This document shows, one piece after another, positions 58,446-64,000 of a stretch of DNA of 64,000 nucleotides. The notes under the pieces were generated by a model, which did not search any database, had not been told where the DNA came from, and worked only from the letters and a program-made list of their open reading frames with translations. Numbering within the stretch: the stretch's first letter is position 1; each line of letters opens with the position of its first letter. A program made the translations under genes and the position numbers. The stretch is taken from NCBI RefSeq assembly GCF_042433915.1, contig NZ_JBHLUN010000001.1:186001-250000 (forward strand). Direction: 5' to 3'. Source of the DNA: Roseomonas elaeocarpi. GTDB taxonomy: Bacteria > Pseudomonadota > Alphaproteobacteria > Acetobacterales > Acetobacteraceae.

Positions 58446-61160
58446 ATGGCGAAGGCTCCGGAGCAATGGTCCCGCAGGCTCGCGCGGCAACGCCGCGTGG
58501 CGCGCGCCGCCCTGGTCTGGGAAACGCTCTGGCCCCGCCTCTGGCCCGTGCTGGCGGTGATCGGGGTCTTTCTGCTCCTGGCGCTGGGCGGGCTGTTCCT
58601 CCTGCTGCCGGCCACGCTGCACTGGCTGCTGCTGATTGGCTTCGCGGCGGCGCTGGGCTTCGCGGCCTGGCGCGCCGCGCGGGGCTTCGCCCTGCCGGGC
58701 GCACCGGCGGCGGACCGCCGCATCGAGCGGGATTCCGGGCTGCGGCACCGGCCGCTGCTGGCGCTCGCCGATGCGCCGGCCACCGAGGACCCGGCGGCTC
58801 TGGCGCTGTGGCAGGTGCATCAGCGGCGCGAGGCCGAGCGGCTGGGCCGCCTGCGCGTGCGCGCACCCTCGCCCGGGCTGCCGGCGCGTGACCGGCGGGC
58901 GCTGCGCCTGGGGCTGACGGTCGCGCTGGCCGCCGCCGCCGTGGTGGCGGGTGGGGAAGGCGGGGAGCGGCTGCGTCGCGCCGTCACGCCGCCGCTCGGA
59001 ACGCCGCGCGTCGTGCCGGCCCAGCGGGTCGAGGCCTGGGTCACGCCGCCGGGCTATACCGGCGCCGCGCCGATCTTCCTTGCCATGGCCGGCGGTGCCG
59101 CGGCGGGCACGAGTGCCGGCAGCGGCCAGGCGGGAGCACCCGCGAACAACATCACCGTGCCGGCCGGCTCGGCCCTGCGCGTCGCCCTGTCGGGCGGCGA
59201 GGGCGGCACGCCGGAACTGCTGCTCGACAGCGCCGCGCAAGGTTTCGCCGCGATCGACGGCGGCAGCTTCACCGCCGAGGCCACGCTGACACAGGGCGGC
59301 CGCCTCAGCGTCCGGCGCGACGGGCAGGAGGTCGCGGCCTGGTCGATCACGGTGCAGAACGACGCCGCGCCCACGATCGCCTTTACCGAGCCGCCGGGGC
59401 CCGCCGGCAACCGGGGTCCTGCCGGCGGCCTGGCGCTGCGGCTGCCCTGGCAGGCCACGGATGACTGGGGCATCGCCTCGGCCCGCGCGGAGTTCCGCCT
59501 CGACGCCCGCCCCGCCGCCGAGGCGCTGGTGGTGCCGCTGCCCCTGCCGGGCGGCAACGGCCGCGCCGTCAAGGCGGTGGCGCAGCCGGACCTGACGGCG
59601 CATCCCTGGGCGGGGCTGCCGGTGCAGGTGCAACTCGTGGCGCGCGACGGCGCGGAGCAGGAGGGCCGTTCCGCCACGGTGTCGCTCATCCTGCCCGAAC
59701 GCCACTTCAACCATCCCGTGGCGCAGCTGCTGGTGCAGTTCCGCAAGATGCTGGCGATGATGCCCGAGAACCGCGACCCGGTGATCGGCGGCCTCGACGG
59801 GGTGATGAGCAACCCCGACAGCTTCAACAACGACACCGCGATCTTCCTGTCGCTCTCGGCCGCGCGCGGGCAACTGCGCCACGACAACCGCGCCGAGGCG
59901 ATCGCGGAGGTGCAGTCGCTGCTCTGGCAGCTGGCGCTGGTGCTGGAGGAAGGGCGCACCGACCGCACCGCGCGGGCGCTGGCCGAGGCGCGTCAGGCGC
60001 TGGAGCGCGCGCTGAACGACCGCGACCCCAACCGCAGCGAGGCCGAGCGCCGCGCCGAGCTCGAGCGCCGGGTGGAGGCGCTGCGCGAAGCGATCCAGCG
60101 GCACCTCCAGGCCCTGGCCGAGAAGCTGCAACAGCAGAACGGGGAACAGTCGCCGCAGCAGGCCGACCGCACGCCCGACGAGCGCCGGCTGGACGAGGGC
60201 ACCGACCGGATGCGCGACGCCGCCCGCGAAGGCCGCGAGGAGGACGCCAAGCGCGAGCTGGCCGAGATGGAGGACATGCTCAAGGCGCTGGAAGAAGGCC
60301 GCGTCACCACCGCCGGCAACGAGCAGCGCCGGCAGCAGCGCCAGCAGGGGCAGTCGCAGCGCAGCGCGGTGCAGGACATGGTGCAGCGGCAGTCGCAGCT
60401 GCTCGACCAGTCGCACCAGCGGGCCGACGGCGCGGAAGAGCGCAACGCCCTGCAGCGGCAGCTCGACCGCCTGCCCTTCGGCGGCATCCCGCGCGACGGG
60501 TTCCGCCAGCGGCCCGGCAGCGAGGGCGAGCGGCAGCGCGGCGCGGAGAACGGCGCCCCGCAGGCAGGCGCGCCGCAGCAGCCGCCCGGGTCGGACGTGC
60601 AGCGCGACGCCCGCACCCAGCGCGCCCTGCGCCGCGCCCTGGGCGAGCTGGCGCAGCAGTTCGGCGAACTCACCGGCGAGGTGCCCGAGGCGCTGAGCCG
60701 CGCCGACCAGGCGATGCGCGAGGGCGCCGAAGCCCTGGCCCAGGGCCGCGATGCCCAGGATGCGCAGGCGCGCGCGGTGCAGGCGCTGGCGCAGGGCGGG
60801 CAGCAGATGGCGCAGGCCATGCGCCAGCGCTTCGGCCCGCCGCAGCCGGGCGATGGCGAAGGTGAGGGCGAAGGGGAAGGCCAGGGCCTCGCCCAGGGCC
60901 AGCCCGGCGGCGAGAACGGCGAGGGCGACAACCGGGGCGGCGACCAGGCCACGGCGCAGGGCCAGGGGCGCGACCCGCTCGGCCGCCCGGTGCGCCCCGG
61001 CACTGGCACCGCGCAGGACGGCGGCGACACCCGCGTGCCGGACGAGGCCGAGGTGCTGCGCACCCGCCGCCTGCAGGACGAGCTCCGTCGCCGGGTCGGC
61101 GAGCGTGAGCGGCCGCAGGAGGAACTGGACTACTACGACCGGCTGCTGCGTCGGTTCTGA
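58446..61160 (+). CDS. TIGR02302/DUF4175 family membrane protein
   Basis: 904 residues. Two hydrophobic helices near the N-terminus (VLAVIGVFLLLALGGLFLLL and LLIGFAAALGFAAWRAARGF) and another near residues 158-175. Then WVTPPGYTGAAPIFL and beta-rich segments, FRKMLAMMPENRDPVIGGLD, and from about residue 500 a long Gln/Arg/Glu-rich helical, coiled-coil-like region (QRRQQRQQGQSQRSAVQDMV, RALRRALGELAQQFGELTGE), ending RERPQEELDYYDRLLRRF. This is the TIGR02302 layout, an alphaproteobacterial protein of unknown role beside lysA. ATG has GGGAGG upstream. Confidence 0.9.
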   Translation: MAKAPEQWSRRLARQRRVARAALVWETLWPRLWPVLAVIGVFLLLALGGLFLLLPATLHWLLLIGFAAALGFAAWRAARGFALPGAPAADRRIERDSGLRHRPLLALADAPATEDPAALALWQVHQRREAERLGRLRVRAPSPGLPARDRRALRLGLTVALAAAAVVAGGEGGERLRRAVTPPLGTPRVVPAQRVEAWVTPPGYTGAAPIFLAMAGGAAAGTSAGSGQAGAPANNITVPAGSALRVALSGGEGGTPELLLDSAAQGFAAIDGGSFTAEATLTQGGRLSVRRDGQEVAAWSITVQNDAAPTIAFTEPPGPAGNRGPAGGLALRLPWQATDDWGIASARAEFRLDARPAAEALVVPLPLPGGNGRAVKAVAQPDLTAHPWAGLPVQVQLVARDGAEQEGRSATVSLILPERHFNHPVAQLLVQFRKMLAMMPENRDPVIGGLDGVMSNPDSFNNDTAIFLSLSAARGQLRHDNRAEAIAEVQSLLWQLALVLEEGRTDRTARALAEARQALERALNDRDPNRSEAERRAELERRVEALREAIQRHLQALAEKLQQQNGEQSPQQADRTPDERRLDEGTDRMRDAAREGREEDAKRELAEMEDMLKALEEGRVTTAGNEQRRQQRQQGQSQRSAVQDMVQRQSQLLDQSHQRADGAEERNALQRQLDRLPFGGIPRDGFRQRPGSEGERQRGAENGAPQAGAPQQPPGSDVQRDARTQRALRRALGELAQQFGELTGEVPEALSRADQAMREGAEALAQGRDAQDAQARAVQALAQGGQQMAQAMRQRFGPPQPGDGEGEGEGEGQGLAQGQPGGENGEGDNRGGDQATAQGQGRDPLGRPVRPGTGTAQDGGDTRVPDEAEVLRTRRLQDELRRRVGERERPQEELDYYDRLLRRF

Positions 61161-61187
61161 GCAGGCCTTCGCTGGGTGGATGTCCTG

Positions 61188-61272
61188 CCCCGGGGAGGGG
61201 GAAGAAAGAATTCTTCCCCTCCCCGGACCCCACCCCATCATCTTTTTTCCGGACGCTGCCGCGGGAGCGTGG
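61188..61272 (+). repeat. GAATTC-centred hairpin repeat, copy 1
   Basis: A 14-pair palindromic arm GGGGAGGGGGAAGAA/TTCTTCCCCTCCCC followed by GGACCCC, CACCCCATCATCTTTTTT and the conserved end GGACGCTGCCGCGGGA. The run of T after the hairpin suits a transcription terminator for the TIGR02302 gene. Two more copies lie at 61,976 and 63,868. Confidence 0.7.
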
Positions 61273-61370
61273 CCGGGGTCGTGCGCTCCGGCCCCTTGAG
61301 CCGGAGCGAGGGGCGCATTGGCTCGTGCTGACTGGAAGTCTTAAATCTCGCAACACCTGCGATGCAGCGG

Positions 61371-61889
61371 CTAAAGCAGGCTTGCCTTCACTTTAACGAG
61401 GAAGTCGTGCTTGAGCGCGTTGTATCTGGCGCGGCCTTCTGGTGCCGCCACCGCCGCTCGCTCTTTCTCTGCCACATACGCGGCCCGTAGCCGCTCATCG
61501 ATGCGAAGGGCGTTCCGGAGTGCAAGGTTAGAGCGCCATTCCTCGCCTGAGAATTCGACGACATGGGCGAGGTGAGTGCGCTCCGTAGCGTCTCTGCCAC
61601 GACCAAAGATATGATGCCCCGGAACGCCGGCGTGCGCGGCATAGTCATATCCGAGTTTTTCTAGTGGAGCTTTGCATTTCTCCCAATCCTCGAACGGGGC
61701 AACACCGATAAGGATGTCTATAATGGGTTTTGCGCGCATTCCTGCCACAGATGTGGAACCGTAATGCTCAATGCCTTTCGCAAGTCCGCCAAGCGCATCG
61801 GCGATCCGTTTGCGCTCTCTGGCAAACTCCGTCGGCCATGCGGGGTCGTAGTCCACAAGACAATTGATGTTGTGTTTTAGCCCGAGCAT
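61371..61889 (-). CDS. GrpB family protein (nucleotidyltransferase-like)
   Basis: 172 residues. VDYDPAWPTEFARERKRIAD, then EHYGSTSVAGMRAKPIIDIL and IGVAPFEDWEKCKAPLEKLG are the classic GrpB/UPF0157 pattern, a nucleotidyltransferase fold with GS-x-D motifs; later LALRNALRIDERLRAAYVAE and ALKHDFLVKVKA. G+C is lower than in neighbouring genes, suggesting recent gain. ATG at 61889 starts the conserved region, with an extended -10-like TGTGGTATATT about 15 bases upstream. Function is not known in detail. Confidence 0.88.
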   Translation of the reverse strand: MLGLKHNINCLVDYDPAWPTEFARERKRIADALGGLAKGIEHYGSTSVAGMRAKPIIDILIGVAPFEDWEKCKAPLEKLGYDYAAHAGVPGHHIFGRGRDATERTHLAHVVEFSGEEWRSNLALRNALRIDERLRAAYVAEKERAAVAAPEGRARYNALKHDFLVKVKASLL

Positions 61890-61975
61890 GAAAGCCAATA
61901 TACCACACCGGGCATGGCCATAAATCTTGGTTTTTGCAGCACCCGCGCCCACCGTACCGCGACCGGCCTCCACCA

Positions 61976-62040
61976 TCCCGCGGCAGCGTCCCGAAAAGAG
62001 ATGAGTGGGGGCACGGGGTAGAGAATTCCTCCTCTCCCCG
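61976..62040 (-). repeat. GAATTC-centred hairpin repeat, copy 2
   Basis: On the - strand: ggggagaggaggaattctct, accccgtgcccccactcatc, tcttttcgggacgctgccgc. The hairpin is less perfect than in copies 1 and 3. It lies between the GrpB-family gene and the dehydratase gene, upstream of both starts, so it is not a simple 3' terminator. Confidence 0.65.
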
Positions 62041-62137
62041 CAGCGCGGCCCGGACAGGCGCGCCAACTCCAGATCCCCCTGGCATCCCACCCCGCTTTGC
62101 CCGAGGCTCAGCCGCAAACAAGGAAGGGGGACGCGCC

Positions 62138-63853
62138 ATGACAGACGATTCCGGCAGGAAGGGCCTGCGCAAGGGCCTCACCAGCTACGGCGATGACGGC
62201 TTCTCGCTGTTCCTGCGCAAGGCCTTCATCAAGGCCGCGGGCTATTCCGACGACGCGTTGGACCGGCCGATCATCGGCATCACCGACACCGCCAGCGACT
62301 TCAACCCGTGTCACGGCAACGCGCCCCAGCTGATCGAGGCGATCCGGCGCGGCGTGATGCTGGCGGGCGGGCTGCCGATGAACTTTCCGACCATCTCGGT
62401 GCACGAGAGCTTCGCGCACCCGACCTCGATGTTCCTGCGCAACCTGATGGCGATGGACACCGAGGAGATGGTGCGCGCCCAGCCGATGGATGCCGTCGTC
62501 CTGGTGGGCGGCTGCGACAAGACGCTGCCGGCGCAGATCATGGGCGCGGCCTCGGCCGGCATCCCGGCGATCGTGGTGCCGGTGGGGCCGATGGTGGTGG
62601 GCCATCACCGGGGCGAGGTCCTGGGCGCCTGCACCGACTGCCGCCGGCTGTGGGGGCAACATCGCGCCGGCCGCATCGACGCGGCCGAGATCGAGGTCAT
62701 CTCCGGCCGCCTCGCGCCCTCCGTCGGCACCTGCATGGTGATGGGCACAGCCTCCACCATGGCCTGCATGATCGAGGCGTTGGGCCTGTCGATCCCCTAC
62801 GCCGCCGCGATCCCCGCCCCGCATGCCGAACGGCTGCGCTGTGGCGAGGCCTCGGGCCGCGCGGCGGTGGAGATGGTGGCGCGCGGCGGCCCCGCGCCGG
62901 CGGCGCTGCTGACGCCCGCCAGCTTCCGCAACGCCATGGTGGTGCTGCAGGCGATCGGCGGTTCCACCAACGGGCTGATCCACCTGGCCGCCATCGCCGG
63001 TCGCGTCGGCCACCGCATCGACCTGGAGGAGTTCGACCGCATCGGGCGCGAGGTCCCCGTGCTGATCGACCTCAAGCCCTCGGGCGACCACTACATGGAA
63101 CACTTCCACCACGCCGGCGCCATGCCGCGCCTGCTGCGGGAGTTGTCGCCCTTCCTCGACCTCGACGCGCCGACCGTGACCGGCGGCACGCTGCGCGACT
63201 ACGCCGACATGGCCGAGGACGTGCCGGGCCAGACCGTGATCCGCCCCCGCAGCGCACCGCTGAAGGAGACCGGCGGCATGGCGGTGCTGCGCGGCAACCT
63301 CGCGCCCGGCGGCGCCGTCATCAAGCACGCCGCCGCCACGCCGGCGCTGCTGCAGCACACCGGCCGCGCCGTGGTCTTCGAGAACGTCGAGGACATGACG
63401 GCGCGCCTCGACGACCCCGCGCTGGAGGTCGCGGCGGACGACGTGCTGGTGCTGCGCAACGCCGGGCCGAAGGGCGCGCCCGGCATGCCCGAGGCCGGCT
63501 ACCTGCCGATCCCGAAGAAGCTCGCGGCGGCAGGGGTGAAGGACATGGTCCGCATCTCCGACGCGCGGATGAGCGGCACCGCCTTCGGCACCATCGTGCT
63601 GCACATCACGCCCGAAGCGGCTGCGGGCGGCCCCCTGGCGCTGGTGCAGACCGGCGACCAGATCCGCCTCGACGTCGCGGCGCGCGAGATCACGCTGCTG
63701 GTGCCGGACGAGGAACTGCGCACCCGCGCCGCGCAGACCGGCGGCGCCGCACCGCGGCCGAAGCGCGGCTACGCCCGGCTGTTCCACGACACGGTGACCC
63801 AGGCTGACCGGGGCTGCGACTTCGATTTCCTTGCTGCCGAGCCGGAGGATTGA
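62138..63853 (+). CDS. IlvD/Edd family dehydratase (sugar-acid type likely)
   Basis: 571 residues. Iron-sulphur cysteines in SDFNPCHGNAPQLIEAIR, VVLVGGCDKTLPAQIMGAAS and PSVGTCMVMGTASTMACMIE; RSAPLKETGGMAVLRGNLAP, GPKGAPGMPEAGYLPI and RISDARMSGTAFGTIVLHIT are the C-terminal family motifs. Size and details (SYGDDGFSLFLRKAFIKAAG, GACTDCRRLWGQHRAGRIDA) are closer to L-arabonate/pentonate dehydratases than to the branched-chain IlvD, so a sugar-acid substrate is more likely than dihydroxyisovalerate. ATG 62138 is preceded by aaggaaggggg. Confidence 0.88.
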   Translation: MTDDSGRKGLRKGLTSYGDDGFSLFLRKAFIKAAGYSDDALDRPIIGITDTASDFNPCHGNAPQLIEAIRRGVMLAGGLPMNFPTISVHESFAHPTSMFLRNLMAMDTEEMVRAQPMDAVVLVGGCDKTLPAQIMGAASAGIPAIVVPVGPMVVGHHRGEVLGACTDCRRLWGQHRAGRIDAAEIEVISGRLAPSVGTCMVMGTASTMACMIEALGLSIPYAAAIPAPHAERLRCGEASGRAAVEMVARGGPAPAALLTPASFRNAMVVLQAIGGSTNGLIHLAAIAGRVGHRIDLEEFDRIGREVPVLIDLKPSGDHYMEHFHHAGAMPRLLRELSPFLDLDAPTVTGGTLRDYADMAEDVPGQTVIRPRSAPLKETGGMAVLRGNLAPGGAVIKHAAATPALLQHTGRAVVFENVEDMTARLDDPALEVAADDVLVLRNAGPKGAPGMPEAGYLPIPKKLAAAGVKDMVRISDARMSGTAFGTIVLHITPEAAAGGPLALVQTGDQIRLDVAAREITLLVPDEELRTRAAQTGGAAPRPKRGYARLFHDTVTQADRGCDFDFLAAEPED

Positions 63854-63867
63854 AGGGGCGCTCTGTC

Positions 63868-63937
63868 CCGGGGGAGAGAAGGAATTCTCTCCCCCGGACC
63901 CCCACTCATCTTTCTTTGAGACGCTGCCGCGGGAACG
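63868..63937 (+). repeat. GAATTC-centred hairpin repeat, copy 3
   Basis: A 13-pair hairpin CCGGGGGAGAGAA/TTCTCTCCCCCGG at 63,868-63,897 around GAATTC, followed by ACCCCCACTCATCTTTCTTT and GAGACGCTGCCGCGGGAACG. It begins 14 bases after the dehydratase stop and could act as its terminator. Confidence 0.7.
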
Positions 63938-64000
63938 TTGAAAGCCTGTCGCGGTACGATGGTCGCCGGCGCTACTCAAAAAATCAGAATTTGCTGTCAG

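Overview
The window is about 70 percent G+C and reads as chromosome from an alphaproteobacterium, most likely an Acetobacteraceae member of the Roseomonas type. This rests on the gene families present (XrtA/PrsT-type exopolysaccharide locus, TIGR02302/DUF4175 protein, imuA-imuB-dnaE2 mutagenesis cassette), on an alphaproteobacterial SOS box (GTTC-N7-GTTC) and on codon bias. The genus is an inference from gene content.

Positions 1-26,040 hold an exopolysaccharide locus of the exosortase-A (XrtA/PEP-CTERM) class. In order: the end of a PrsR-like sigma-54 activator, PrsT, an O-glycosylation ligase, a small membrane protein, glycosyltransferases, a secreted lyase-like protein, FkbM methyltransferase, an NAD-dependent epimerase, an AsnB-type amidotransferase, a flippase, two BioF2/FemAB-like acyltransferases, a glycosyltransferase-polysaccharide deacetylase fusion, a YdcF protein and further glycosyltransferases. 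Many neighbours overlap by 1-4 bases, so they are probably co-translated. Exosortase, PrsK and the initiating sugar-phosphate transferase are not in the window and probably lie upstream. The locus ends in a broken zinc-ribbon gene and a second FkbM gene on the other strand.

Positions 27,450-34,000 are ordinary chromosome: an FAD-dependent amine oxidase, a haloacid dehalogenase, small hypotheticals, a tRNA-Arg(CCU) gene split by a 254-nt group I intron, prolyl aminopeptidase and a zinc-ribbon protein.

Positions 34,000-40,940 look accessory and partly decayed. The main feature is a convergent two-gene module present three times: a small + strand protein of about 90-100 residues facing a small - strand winged-helix protein. 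Around it are an imuA remnant behind a degenerate SOS box, a frameshifted phage-type endolysin (GH108), two small lipoproteins and a duplicated hairpin element. The stretch lies on the 3' side of a tRNA-Sec gene whose T-stem/acceptor region is irregular, which fits an old integration at selC.

Positions 41,195-46,825 carry the intact SOS-regulated imuA-imuB-dnaE2 operon. The rest is mainly housekeeping: tautomerase, nicotinamidase, a TlpA-like thioredoxin, argH-lptM, a glycogen-debranching-type hydrolase, two half-size chromate transporters, a lipoprotein, a lytic transglycosylase, lysA, the TIGR02302 protein, a GrpB-family protein and an IlvD/Edd dehydratase. A hairpin repeat with a GAATTC centre occurs three times in the last 3 kb. 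No rRNA, CRISPR array, complete insertion sequence or integrase was seen.
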